A DNA stretch of 64,000 nucleotides from Undaria pinnatifida (taxonomy: Eukaryota > Sar > Phaeophyceae > Laminariales > Alariaceae), in contig JABAKD010000001.1 of the NCBI GenBank assembly GCA_012845835.1, positions 15,067,382 to 15,131,381 of the forward strand, in the 5' to 3' direction. The notes under the pieces were generated by a model, which did no database searches, was not told the origin of the DNA, and worked only from the letters and a program-made list of their open reading frames with translations. The position numbers and the translations under genes are program-made. Shown one piece after another: positions 46,001 through 56,929 of the stretch. The stretch's first letter is position 1. The number at the start of each line of letters is the position of its first letter.

Positions 46001-49000
46001 TCCACCAAGTATGAACGACTAAAAAACCATTGGAATTGTCCCGCGAAAGGCGACATTCGTGTTGACGGTAAGCCAAATTTCCTATGTCGCATGTATCGAT
46101 AGACTGCATTGGGTTGGCTTACCGCACTCTAGCACGATACCGCCCGCCACACAAAACCAAGGGAAGGTACTCGCGACAAATAAAACATGGTCCCCACTCA
46201 AATCGCACCGTCCTATGGTCTACGTTACCGTAGACCTGGTGCGGGTGGTGACTCCCTGTACCTCTTGTGTAGAACGCCTTTGCTCCCATAGGTCTGTTGA
46301 TACCACGCACTACTATAATAGTGGTTGTTAGGCTGCGCCAACCTATTAGGCATCAAATTTTGGCTGTGATGTATAGAGCCATACACGCGAGTGGACTAAC
46401 CCCGACCTAGACAGTGGAACTGAGGGTGCAATCTTAACGCCGAACGTAGTATGGGCCCCCCTAAACGTGAGGGCTTTGGTTTCATTCTTGTCGAAAATCG
46501 TAACATACGAAGCCCGAAACATGACCCACGTACCGAGCGAGTCTTTGTCTTATCTCGACGAAGTTCGTTAACTATGAAGTCCTAAACATGACCCTCATAC
46601 CTAAACTTGACCCCGCCTATCGCAGCCTTCGCCGTACCGCCCGCACTGCAGCCACAGTACGCGATAGCGTTACACGTGACCCCTTTATCTTAGCAATGCT
46701 CGGCATTCCTCGCGCCCCCTCTGCTGCAGCCTTGGTCCTATGCCAACTTGCGAGCACGAGGTAAAACCAGGTATGGGGAGCTCCATGAAAGCCACCCCGA
46801 ATAACCCACAAAGATCAAGCAAGCACCGGATAGCCGCAAAAGAGTCTGGCTCGACCTCTTCGCTCTTCCATGATAGACGTAAAGTACGACAGGGGCGGCA
46901 CTTGTTGTAAATGGAAGCAGTTCCCACAAAAGGGCTGCTCACCCGACTAAGTACCGAACGTGGTTGGAAGGCCTGTTACCTTTTCTTATTTCCACCCTTT
47001 ATTTCAGATTCACATTCCGTCAGTCGAAAACGACCTTTTTTACTGCACGTTTTTCGATGGGATTTATCTGGCCCTTCTTCTTATGACCAGTTTAGCCGAT
47101 ATCATAGGTTTCTCGCTCTTCCGAGAGGTTGTTGGAATGAGGGAGTACTGCTGTATGGCGGTCGAAAAATAATTGGCAGCTTTGTGCTTCGCGAGTTCTC
47201 CTCGATCAACGCGTGCTTGCGCTTGGCGAACACTCCTCAAAGCGGGTTGGCGGGTTTGGGCGTAGCCGAAAGCCCCCTAAGTTACGTTCGTGGCTTTTCA
47301 ATCAGCCGAGAGCCGCCAAAGCTACAGCAGGCGTCACCGCTGTTGACAAAATGGAATTGATACCAGGGGCTGCTGTCGTCGTGTGATTCACTCTGCTGGC
47401 GAGAGCGAAGCTAGAAATGCGCCACAACTGACTTGCGGCGAGAACCAACAGCAGCGATAGCCAAGCCAGTTCAACGCTATTTTATGATACTGCTGCATTT
47501 GTGTACTTGGTACGGGTGTGTCGGCGGATGGGTGAGTTTGGCGGTGGGACGAGCGATGTGATGGGTTAAAAAACACGTCTAAAACCTTTCCGACGGGAGT
47601 TTTCGACTCGCAGATCCAGTCGAAAGAGAATCCAGTCGGAAAACTAAGTCGAAAAAAGTTGAGTCGAAAATGTTACTTTTCGACTGTGTGAGAAAGACCG
47701 ATTTGGACCTTCGTCGAAGAACGTAGTTTTCGACTGACAATCCGATAGTGTAAGAAATCTCGGACGTACCTACGCCATAAGATTGCTCTGCAACCTGCGC
47801 TTTCAAGTTACTACAAAGAATGTCAGTTTTGGTTGATATATTGCCCTTCTTGAATAGGGACCCTCATATGCAATCGAACGCATGCTACGGCAGTGGTTCA
47901 TCTACTTGACGCCGAGGGTCCTTACTCAAAGGGACTTTGGCCTGACCACAAAACAGACTTTCGGGAGAACATATACTGCGGCGCTATCCCACGGCAAGGA
48001 AGTGTAGGTATCACACCACTACTATCAGTGCTAAACCAAATAGTACGTACTCTAATGCTATGGGTCATTCCACAGTTGGGGATCACAAACATTTGAGCTA
48101 AATCTTTCTACCCCTAAGGTATCATGAGTCTCTACCATACCGAGCATGCCGAGCATCGTGAAAACAGCGCCATCCGAGCAGGTATCGTTGTCCACTACCA
48201 TCGTGAACGTCTGCATGTCTCCAGGTTCAAGCACTTCAGAGCCGTAGGTGAGGCCGCACAGGTGAGGAGCCGCGTTCGTGTCGTCGGCCTGGGCCTGGTC
48301 ACAGACACGCATTGTGTACAACATGGCAAACAGTGTGGATCGTCAAGCAAGCCGGTAAACATTCAATGGGCTCGTGCGAATGCAGTTGGCCACGTACCAC
48401 AGGCGCACGGCCCATGGAGATGAAATATATGTCGTCATAGAGAGTAATACCAATGGAGTTGTCCTGGGCGTAGGCATTTGGGTACGGCACATAGCAACAC
48501 ATTCTGGAACGTTACGCTATTAAGTACGGAACCGTTTCAATCCTTCATGAGACGGATAAGTGAAACGTAATGAAGCCATGACACGGCAACACCTTGTGCA
48601 TTTTTCCAGGAAAACGTGGAGGATTTTCAAGCAAGTTGGTGCAAATGGACTCAAGTCCTCTTGGGGCAACACCTTGTGCATTTTTCCAGGAAAACGTGGA
48701 GAATTTTCAAGCAAGTTCGTGCAAATGGACTCATCCTCTTGGGGCCAGGGAGATATACATTATTTGCCTTTCCGGCTGAGCATCGCGGCCGCGTCCACGA
48801 ACCTCACGGCATTTCACGGCCATGTCCAAGACGTTGAACGGACAATCCCGGACACTCCACGGGCTACCGCGGACCTTCCACGGGTTTCCAGGGACATTCC
48901 ATAAGCTCCCACGGAATGCCGCGGCATGTAGCGGAACACCGTGAAGGCCCAAGGCATCAGCCATGGCGATTTTCACGCAAGGTCCACGGCAATCTCCACG

Positions 49001-50480
49001 GGAATCTCCACGACAGCACCCACGGTAACGCCCACGGATACGGCCACGGAAAAGACCACGGACTTGTCCACGGAAAGACATACGGCAAGATCCACGGCCA
49101 CGTCCGCGAACACCCCCGGAAAGGCTCACGGCCACAGCTGGGATCTGCCGCGGGTAGCCGTGGAAAATGCTGCGGTTGCACGTCCGTAGAAACTGCCGTG
49201 GCAATTGCCACGGACCTCTGCAGACTTGCGGTGTCTTACATTATCATGTTTTTCAAAACCATGGAGCGAACCCGACCCCTAACCCTAACACTAGCCCTAA
49301 CCCTAACCCATGCGAAATACCAACCGACGTGCCCCCCAACGCCATCATTAGGGTAAACGATTGGAAATGACATGTCTATCACTGTGGACTTCCGTGCCAC
49401 GGCAGTTCCCACGGGAACTGCCGTGGCAATAGCGGGAACTGCCGTGGCAATTATCGCGGACTTCCGTGGGCATGGTTGGTATTGACGGATTTGGCCACTT
49501 ACAGAACTGCGGCACGCACTGTGGCAATTGCCGCGGACTACCGTGGGTTTCCGTGATTGGTACGACGGAGTTTGCCAAGGGTTTCCATGATTGGTACGAC
49601 CGAGTTTGCCACGGACATAACTGCGGCACGTGCCGTGGCCACGACCGTGGCATTTGCCGTGCAAGTACCTTGAGCACTGGCAGTTGTCGTGGAAACCCGT
49701 GAATTTTCCACGGTAGCCTGTGGCAACACCCACGGAAGTCCACAAAAGTTCCGCGGTCATTGCCGCAGGGCTCCGCCAAAAACGTCAAATAGTGTGCATC
49801 CGTGTTCGGGAGGGCGCGGAGACGCACGACACAAGACAAGTTCTAAGAGTCTCGCTTGAAGAGCGTCCAACCCAACTCCAGCGCTGATTTTGTGATTTTT
49901 GAAAGTGCACCTTGACGAACTAGCCCACGTTTTAGATAAAGTCGTGGTCCCTGGTTATTTCGGCATCCTTTAGTGTACTGCGCTATTTCAGGGCTGTGAT
50001 AGTCGCTTCTCACGGACTTTCCCGTGTTGTAGATTATCCTACTTAACTTCACCACCCCTCCCGAGTGCGGGTTCCACTCTAGTACTACCTTTAACGGTTG
50101 TCGTCGTCTGACAAGGTATAGCACCAACGAGATGCCACGAGAGTAGCTAACAAATATCCTGGGATCTTCAAACTGTTCCAACGATACTTGATTATACACA
50201 CGCAGCTTGCAAAGCTGAGGTTAGATAAAATCCCTGCTTTGTCTATGTCCCATCTGAAGTATATATTTTATTTCAAAACCATGAATACCAGGTATACTGT
50301 TAACCGAGTACCGTTAGCGTTTCAGTTGAGGATCCCCATGAGTCAGCAAGTTGTTTGGCGTTGACTGCGATGCTTCTGTGGTATCATGCGTCTCACCAGG
50401 AGTGGAGATATGTTGCCGTCCTCCGCCATGGACCGAAACTGCGAGCTGGCCTTCTCGCCCACTTCGAACGCGGAAATTTC
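42828..50480 (-). CDS. Spondin_N-type domain protein, partial, four exons
   Basis: Exons (transcript order) 50480-50397, 48294-48141, 43894-43805 and 43030-42828 join at GT-AG borders in consistent phase (0, 1, 1) to give 176 residues and TAG. Conserved Spondin_N features in order: FEVGEKASS and AEDGN (exon 1), LEPGDMQTFTM (exon 2), MLVNTNDAFVGID across the exon 2/3 junction, FDAGTEENNELC across the 3/4 junction, PGPAC, HPHRGIHGIG and YDWANPVA. Spondin_N domains occur in extracellular adhesive proteins, including bacterial and marine-eukaryote secreted forms; several cysteines fit secretion. The N-terminal exon(s), with signal peptide and the first strands, were not found. Introns are 2102, 4246 and 774 bp and packed with repeats. 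Ligand and function are unknown. Decayed copies of the last exon lie just downstream. Confidence 0.85.
43031..43804 (-). other. Last intron of the Spondin_N-like gene
   Basis: 774 bp with donor GTAAGC at 43804-43799 and acceptor ATAG at 43034-43031. No repeat or RNA gene seen. Confidence 0.6.
43805..43894 (-). CDS. Spondin_N-like gene, third exon with NTNDAFVG motif
   Basis: 90 bp. The acceptor is TTTGTTGTCAG and the donor GTAAGC. It encodes VNTNDAFVGIDGA (first V codon split with the previous exon), then MTIYPKAFDAG (last G split). NTNDAF is a hallmark block of Spondin_N proteins. Confidence 0.86.
43895..47379. other. Large intron of the Spondin_N-like gene, left part
   Basis: No conserved protein. 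Frames at 44381-44692 (+) and 44438-44932 (-) are long by chance. GGGGAAAC/GGGAAACAT words recur irregularly at 44260-45180, a weak low-complexity signal. Confidence 0.45.
47380..47810 (-). repeat. AGTCGAAAAA-hairpin repeat, inverted copy
   Basis: The reverse complement aligns with 53350-53800: CTTGGCTATCSCTGCTGTTG, CAGTATCATA, ATCGCATCGCYCRTCCCACC and a cluster of AGTCGAAAA/TTTTCGACT words (47591-47735). It lies in an intron of the Spondin_N-like gene. Confidence 0.75.
48141..48294 (-). CDS. Spondin_N-like gene, second exon
   Basis: 154 bp. The acceptor is CTGTGACCAG (48295), the donor GTATGG (48140). It reads AQADDTNAAPHLCGLTYGSE, LEPGDMQTFTMVVDN, then GAVFTMLGML, with the last base starting the V codon of VNTNDAF. 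The PGD...TF pattern and a hydrophobic block before TND are typical of the family. Confidence 0.82.
48585..48744. repeat. 80-bp tandem duplication
   Basis: Two copies, 48585-48664 and 48665-48744, both begin GGCAACACCTTGTGCATTTT and differ at about four positions. Intronic to the Spondin_N-like gene. Confidence 0.9.
48785..49770. repeat. CCACGG/CCGTGG minisatellite region
   Basis: 48983-49126 is a clean 12-bp array of twelve units around NCCACGGNANNN; looser copies extend to about 48785 and 49210. After the CCCTAA tract the array resumes to about 49770 mostly as CCGTGG, that is largely in inverted orientation, with a ~31-bp direct duplication near 49550-49610. In any frame it makes 4-residue repeats (HGNx on +, RGxx on -), so the frames 48916-49356 (+) and 48731-49204 (-) are repeat artefacts. 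Confidence 0.88.
49276..49309 (+). repeat. Interstitial CCCTAA (telomere-like) tract
   Basis: About five CCCTAA units with one CACTAG interruption sit in the middle of the CCACGG region, inside an intron. CCCTAA/TTAGGG is a common eukaryotic telomere repeat. Confidence 0.8.
49771..50396. other. Intronic stretch, nothing recognised
   Basis: It holds a 118-codon minus-strand frame (50199-49843) with no recognised domain, and the donor GTGAGA at 50396-50391. Confidence 0.45.
50397..50480 (-). CDS. Spondin_N-like gene, first recognised exon
   Basis: 84 bp. The acceptor is ATCGCCTCCAG (50481), the donor GTGAGA (50396), phase 0 at both ends. It encodes EISAFEVGEKASSQF and MAEDGNISPLL. The F-x-x-G-x-x-AS and AEDGN pattern is the Spondin_N signature that precedes the PGD block. 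The frame is open further upstream but no longer resembles the family. Confidence 0.8.
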
Positions 50481-51494
50481 CTGGAGGCGATCGGCATCGA
50501 AGCATGGGTAGAGGGAGTTCATATGGACGGAACATTCATATGTCGGGAAGCGCCCTTCGTGTTTTCGTAGGCCGATTGCTACTGGTATACCGTAGGTACA
50601 TACCCTTTCTCGAGCTCTCACGGTTGCGAGCTCCATCATAAGGTTGTATATCTTGTAATGAGGCGTTTAAGCCTCATTATTACGAGGTGTGGGGGAATCA
50701 ATAGCCTCATTTTCGTTTTTTTCGAATAGCCGCATATTCGATCCCCTTCACAATTCTGGATGTTTTGTTGACATCTATTGATTGCAAGGTGATCTGCACA
50801 TACGACTATTCAGGGTGGGCTAATGTAATAGAGCGTCAGTATAGCTGGCAATAGATTCGGTAAGATAGCTCGCGAATTAATGGTCGATTGGACCACAAGA
50901 AAATTCTCTGAAACGGAATATTCTAAGTGGAGCAGATAACCCGTAGAATCTAGCTAGCTTATACCACAAGAGCGTTCTCGGTAATGGAACGTTGCTCTGG
51001 ACAAGATAGGAAAAAGAAAGCGCGTTAGGCGCTCATGGGAATATACAACATCTAGGAGAGCGTTCCTTGTACGTTCCATAGGTGAAGGTCCAGAGGTGAT
51101 CACAGCAGCAATGCTGGGGTGAAGCGATTTCTGTGAGCTTCACCCCACCCCCATGCTCTCACTCCTCCTCCTCCTTCTCCTTTCCTGTCTCCTCGAGCTT
51201 CCCATTGTTCAATGTCATTAATGAGAAATCAATAAGAAGAACCGGTGCTGTCTCCATGCGAAGCTGATACCCGTGCGTCCTTTCCCTCCCACCATTCGGC
51301 ACCACGACTTTTGTGTGTCGGTCACAAACATTTGTGTTATTCTTCGGCGAACAAGTAAGAGAGTAGTAGCAAAGCTTCTTCGCGCTCTCACGAATTTTCA
51401 CACGTTCCGTGTGTCAACCTAACTTCTTTGCATTGAGTATATTGTTGACCCAGCTGCTGAACGAACACCGAGCGTCTGGAAGTGGTGGCGTCAT
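50481..51494. other. Stretch without a recognised exon
   Basis: The missing N-terminal Spondin_N exon could be here or further right. A minus-strand frame at 51401-51159 has no recognised domain. Confidence 0.4.
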
Positions 51495-51550
51495 ATACAT
51501 ACATACATACATACATACATACATACATACATACATACATACATACATAC
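51495..51550. repeat. (ATAC)n microsatellite
   Basis: 14 uninterrupted tetranucleotide units. Confidence 0.97.
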
Positions 51551-51846
51551 CAGGTACGTGTTACGGTAAATGCCTACCCTATTATTTGATTGTTTGAACT
51601 GATGATACTCACATGAAGGGCTCTATATACTCCACCAAAAAGCTACCTTTGAGACAAATGGACTGCAACCCGAAAAATAATTCCATGGCCTAGACATAGT
51701 CTATACATGTACGAAAACAAACATATTGCAAAATCACGAACGATGTCCCAGCGAGTACATTAGGTTAATTTGTCCCGTCATCCACAATACATTCGATCAA
51801 AATGCGCTACCTCTATCTTAGCACAAAATAAGAATTTACATATCTC

Positions 51847-51942
51847 ACGGCAAGAGTGCACTTCTTGCCGTCGGGGATCGTGGGTACGACTACATTCGAT
51901 CTTGCTACTAGTAGCTAGTTATAGGCTACGAGCAAGATCGAA
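51847..51942. repeat. Two adjacent perfect inverted repeats
   Basis: ACGGCAAGA (51847-51855) pairs with TCTTGCCGT (51863-51871). TTCGATCTTGCT (51895-51906) pairs with AGCAAGATCGAA (51931-51942), directly abutting the trinucleotide array. Confidence 0.8.
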
Positions 51943-51996
<54 letters not shown>

Positions 51997-52106
51997 GCTA
52001 CTGCTACTGCTACTGCTACTACTACCACTACTAAAACTACAACTACAACTACAACTACAACTACAACTACAACTACAACTACAACTACTGCTACTGCTAC
52101 AACTAA
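51943..52106. repeat. Compound microsatellite ACT / GCTACT / ACAACT
   Basis: (ACT)n to about 51995, then (GCTACT)n, then (ACAACT)n from about 52034 to 52087, and a short mixed end. It starts exactly at the end of a 12-bp hairpin arm. Confidence 0.95.
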
Positions 52107-52639
52107 TAATACGTTATTTGTCTTCTTTGCCGTGCGTACTACGTACTGCTTCGCACGACTTTTGTGCTCGAGTGCCGTTTCGTCAACGCCATCTATTATC
52201 TACCGCCGCATGTGTTGCCCAGTCAGTGATGATTCCAAGAGATTAGCATTATTAATCCGTAGGTACGTGGGTGTACCAAAGACACTTTAAGGGGGGATCT
52301 GCACGTTCATTCCTAGCATAGCGTACACGATAAGGGGACGGCGCCATATATTACGAACAGAGTAAACGAGTGGAAAATCGTGCAGATAACAAGATTAGCC
52401 ACTCGCGCTAGTTTTCCGGAGCTGCTGAAATGACAGACCTTACTAAGAGCAGCAGCCAAGGTAAAGCGGGGGGGGCAGCCGTGGTGATACAGCTGTACTT
52501 AGGAGATAACAATGCAGAAACGAGAGGTTAGATCGTGTGGCAAGGCACCAGTTCGACTAATAAGTGGGACGTATGCTGCTATAGTGCTTGGTGCTGAACC
52601 CCCTACCGTGAGTGGTAGTTTAAGTTAATTTTCTTTTCG
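52107..52639. other. Stretch without a recognised gene
   Basis: Nothing recognised on either strand. Confidence 0.45.
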
Positions 52640-53165
52640 TTCAGTTCAATGAGGGGAACGCGAAAGCTACAGTGATGATGTTTACTTGTTGTTGTTCTTT
52701 CCGTTTCCATTTTTTCCCTCTTTGCTCCGTTATTTCTCTCCCTACCGGCCTCATGCTGGTATCTTCTTCGTGTTGTTTGTCCGCGGAACGGCGGTTTGTC
52801 CTCTTCGCGTTTTGTTTTGTCCGTGAAACATCAGCAGTTTTCTTGTACGGGTTGTTTTGTCCGCGCAACAGGTACCTGTTGTTCCTCTTAAGCACGTGCA
52901 TGCTGTTCTTCTTGCAGCTATTCTTTCCTTTCTGATTTCTTTAACATTCTTCAGAAGATAAGTCGTTGGTTTTGGTTTGTTTTGGTTTGTTTAATTTCCT
53001 GTTTTGTTGTTCTTTTTGCGTTTTGTTTCTTCTTCTTATTAATGGTCTGGCTTGTTGATTTGTTGTGTTCTCGCACCCGGTGCTCTAGCATTTTACTTCC
53101 TTTACCTTATGAATTGCGATTGGTTGGTTTCTTTGTTTCACAGTCCATGACCAGCTATCCGTGAC
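52640..53165. repeat. T-rich low-complexity tract with GTTTTGTCCG words
   Basis: Strong strand asymmetry (T-rich on +). TTTGTCCGCGGAAC, TTTTGTCCGTGAAAC and TTTTGTCCGCGCAAC recur within 52765-52875. Hydrophobic frames here reflect the T-richness. Confidence 0.6.
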
Positions 53166-53349
53166 CACAAGAAAATCGTTTCTATCTAGGAGGAGGAATC
53201 AGCACGAACACTGGGTTTGCTGTTAACTGTTGCCGTTGGGTATTAAGTACGGTTCAAAGGGAAGACAACACACACTTAAAAAGACAACTAATAGCGTATA
53301 TATATTTTGTTTCTTTTCCTTTTCCTTTCTTCTCTTAATTAGGCCATTT

Positions 53350-53800
53350 CTTATGCAGTCGTACTTGTCAGTCGAAAACGGCCTTTTTCGACTGAAGAAG
53401 CCCAAACGAATCGGGCTTTCTTGCGCAGTCGAAAAAGGGCTTTTTCGACTCAACTTTTTTATTCGAGTGAGAATTCCGACTGGCGGATCCAGTCGAAAAA
53501 CTCGACTTTTTCGACTGGATCCTCCAGTCGAAAAACTCAGTCGAACAAGTTTTACACGTGCTTTTTGAACCGATCGCATCGCCCATCCCACCACCAAACA
53601 CACACCCACACCCAAACACACACCCACACGGCCACACGGCCACACACCCATAATCATACCAGGTACCACACTGCAGTATCATACAAGGCGCTCACGCTGG
53701 CTTGGCTATCCCTGCTGTTGCTTCTCGCAGCAAGTATAGCCGTAGACTTCGCCTTGGTCCGTGCAATCATAAAGGACTCAGGTATCGGCAGACAATAAAA
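53350..53800 (+). repeat. AGTCGAAAAA-hairpin repeat, direct copy
   Basis: It contains at least three hairpins with TTTTTCGACT arms: 53369-53394, 53427-53450 (10-nt arms, 4-nt loop) and 53485-53522 (perfect 16-nt arms from GGATCC, 6-nt loop). A run of CACACCCACA-type sequence and a block matching 47380-47500 in reverse complement follow. Confidence 0.85.
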
Positions 53801-54191
53801 TCACAACACAGCATAACGGGTGCGGGAATGCGATACAAATGCGCGCAACACCTCTCACACTGTGATGAAAAAATGCCTCATGCGGGCAGTCCGTGGTTAG
53901 AGAGCCCCGTCTGCGAAAAAAAAATCCAACAAAGAGTGCTGAGTGCGGCTGAGCATGCCTATCGCAATATACTCGTCGCTACCAAAACCTTGACATTCGA
54001 CGCGGGTAGTGACAAGGTCAATCCCTTCAACCGTAACTCACCTCTGTGTGTGCGAACATGAGGATGGGAGAGAAAGGCTGCATGTACGTTAGGTTCTTCA
54101 CGCGGACCTGGGGAACATAAAAAAACATGTTGTTAGCGAACGAACGGGGTCCAGCACACAGATCAGTCAGTTTTGTCGATAAGGCCAGATT

Positions 54192-54239
54192 TACGAAGAC
54201 GGCTCTAGGCCTTCAGGCGGAGACATTTCTCACCAAATA
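54192..54239 (+). repeat. Direct repeat flanking family D, left copy
   Basis: ACGAAGACGGCTCTAGGCCT and the following bases align with 55668-55712 at about 75% identity by eye, bracketing the family D copy. Confidence 0.55.
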
Positions 54240-54469
54240 TAGAGGCTTTAGCATCGGTCATACTGTGGTGTTGGTGTTGCAGGTGTAATCCTTGTCATGC
54301 ATTGCGGTTGTCTGTCATATCACAGACTCTCACATTCATCATCTTGGTTAGCAAAGTGGATGCTCATTTATTTGTTGTTTGCCTAGACTAGTCGTTTAAC
54401 TATCGACCACGCATGCATCCCGTTCGAGATGGGGAACCGGGTTCCTATTTCTGAAGGAGAATATAGTGT

Positions 54470-55450
54470 TTGCGTTAAAATAGCTCAATAAAAAGCTCTA
54501 TAAAAAAAAAATTGCCGCGCGAACTTTGAAGGAAGGATTTGCCCCAAAACGGCATCAAAATTCCGGTTTGAGTGAACTTAAATCAATGACGACCAACTCA
54601 TACGATTGGCCTACAAATACCACCGTTGCCCTCCAGGCACAACGCCACAGCAATCAGAGGGAACGAGGGCACAACCCACGCGGCAGCACTGCTCGCAGTG
54701 CGCTGTGCTTGGCAGCGGTAGACACAACCCAACGTTGATGCGGAGGCACAAAGGTTAGCTGGGGAAGCATGGCGCGTACGCGAAACCTTAGGGGTAGGTG
54801 CTACTGAGCCAGCGCTCCCGCGCTCTCTATGATGTGGCCTGGTTCTCTGCTGCTGGGTGATGTCGTTTCCGGTGCTGATTTTGTCAACCACCGTCGGTAC
54901 ACCACAACGCCGTCGCCGAAGCCTCCACCGATACCCACGCCGCACGGCCGCCGCCGCTGCTGCTGCTGCTGATGCTGTGCGGCGGCGGCTATTGTGCGGC
55001 GGCTGCGGTTGGTGTCTCCTGCGTTTTTTTTTAACAAAGTTTATATAAAACTGCCTGTTCTGTTGTTGTGGTGATCGTGGTGATCGAGTCAGGCCGAGCC
55101 GAGCTGCTGTGCCGCAACTCATCTGGCGGGGCCATCGCCACCGCCACCTCCGTCCCTGCCCCCGCCGCTGCTGCTGCGGCAGCGGCTGCTGTGATACTAC
55201 TGCGCAGCAGCTGCTGCTGCTGAGCTGCTGTTTGTCTAATGGTGTTGTGCTGGGCCTGCCCCTGCATTGAGTCTATAAATAGGTGCTACCGCACCATGTC
55301 TAAATTCAAAATTTGATGTTGCCTCCCCGCTCCCCGCCTGTGATATGGAGGCCGTGTACGCCTTTTCTGCGATTCGTTCACCGCAAACACAACCAAAAGC
55401 ATGCCGGAGTGAATCTGGCCTTTTTCTAGCTTGATGGGAGATTTTTTGGT
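54470..55450 (+). repeat. Dispersed repeat family D, longest copy
   Basis: This ~1-kb unit is the union of the partial copies at 41036-41420 (left part, inverted) and 31590-32330 (right part, with its end inverted). It is CTG-rich with imperfect CTG runs, so long frames in it are poly-Ala, Leu or Cys artefacts. No transposase or reverse transcriptase was recognised; it is probably a non-autonomous element. Confidence 0.82.
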
Positions 55451-55667
55451 GATTTGTTTCAAGGAAAACACTCCAATAACTCCACATTTCGGCGCTCACT
55501 ACGTGCTTTCCATTACCCAGGTGGGGTCCCGATTAGAGACATCTGTACGAAAACAACACTACTACATTGCAACGAAGCGCTGCATCTATTATTGTAGCAC
55601 GCGTCCGATCACATTTTAAAGGTTTTCTTATGGGCCCATCCGCCAATAGTGTAAAATAAGTTACTTT

Positions 55668-55712
55668 CACGAAGACAGCCTTAGACCTTCAGAGGGAAAG
55701 GTCACCACAAAT
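55668..55712 (+). repeat. Direct repeat flanking family D, right copy
   Basis: ACGAAGACAGCCTTAGACCT and the following bases match 54192-54239. The repeat may be unrelated to, or part of, the family D unit. Confidence 0.55.
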
Positions 55713-56929
55713 ACTGACGATTGCACAGCGTAGATGCCGCGGTAAGCGCGGGGGAGGCGGGTATAGTAGTTCCCATGTACGGGTTTATCTAATATGTCGT
55801 TCCATATATATATATCCTCGAAACCATCAACATCGACTTGCCGGTGGTTGGGTGAGGTTGAGCTTGATATACCTGGTGTAGACTCGCCACGAATTTACAG
55901 GAGGAGTAAGTAGTAGTACAACGATAGAGCGGCAGTGTTGTCCCATTTGTTCCCCTGGCTGACACACACTACGCATGTTACGAGGACTCGCACACATGGT
56001 CACAGAATGCCGTCGCCAACCCGAAAAATCTCAACTTTATCTGGGTTTTTCCCTTTGGGGAGATCCTATCTATATCGTCCAGGTTGGGCGGGATGCCGTG
56101 ATTCAGGCATAATAATGTGAAGAGGTAGGACAATATTATACCATTTTCATTGTTGGCGCGATTAGTTTTCTTTAGACTAGTAGTTTCATCTTCGCCCGTA
56201 ACTGAGAATTAACATCGCGACTATTGATGGCGGAGGGGGCGAACGGTTCACAACGACTCTCGATCCATGACGACCTACTAACTCGAAAACCTTGGCGTAG
56301 CCTTCGAAAGTTATGTGGGATCTCCCCGTGTTTGTGTTTTCCAGTACACTGTTAATTCTACATGCCGGTCGGCGTCACGCACATGCAGCACCCGTATCAG
56401 TTCCACATCCTCTTAGAGATGCAGTATCTGTCGTAACAAAAGGGTCGAAAAAGACATGCGTCGCAAGCATATATAGCAGTACGAAGGCCTTTTCCCGGTG
56501 TTGGCAGCATCGTCGTGTTGCACAAGCTCGCTCACAGGTAGGTGTCGTCTCTTCTCGCCTTCGCGGCCTTTTTTTCCTCAAGAGGCTGCTTACAATTCCC
56601 ATAGCCCGCCGACTTCAATCGGCCGTTTTTTCATTCCGTTGTCGCACTTCTGCCTTGTAGGTATCTAAAGAGAATATTCCTCTGGTTTTCAAAGTCGCGT
56701 CTAGTCGGACTTCTTAGTAGTTACCTGGTGATACGATGTCGACGACGTAACCACCGAGATGTATGATCCATCATTTGCCAGGAATGCTGAAAAACGTTGA
56801 AACGACTCTGCTAAGTACTGAAGGTACTCGAAATATCGTGATACCCAGATACCAGAATATCGTGATACCGAACATAGGCTCGCTTGGATGTCCGATTCAT
56901 CATTACCCAGATACGCGCAGAACATAAAA
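55713..56929. other. Stretch without a recognised gene
   Basis: No domain seen. Frames at 56313-56660 (+) and 56602-56375 (-) overlap and match nothing recognised. Confidence 0.45.

Noticed and set aside
46119-46310. Minus-strand HHPHQVYGN-containing frame as a further spondin-like exon copy
   Set aside because: Only a short His-Pro-His match plus one W; it needs gaps and is not better than chance by eye.
48299-48502. Minus-strand frame reading NSIGITLYDDIYFISMG upstream of the second spondin-like exon
   Set aside because: It is out of frame with the exon, is separated from it by a stop, and has no family resemblance; kept as intron.
48983-49126. CRISPR-like array
   Set aside because: The 12-bp period has no spacer/repeat alternation; it is a minisatellite in eukaryotic DNA.
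48731-49356. HG- and RG-tetrapeptide repeat proteins on both strands
   Set aside because: They are forced by the 12-bp minisatellite, which yields 4-residue repeats in every frame.
52672-53164. Hydrophobic membrane-protein-like frames
   Set aside because: The hydrophobicity comes from extreme T-richness, and the repeated GTTTTGTCCG words indicate low-complexity DNA.
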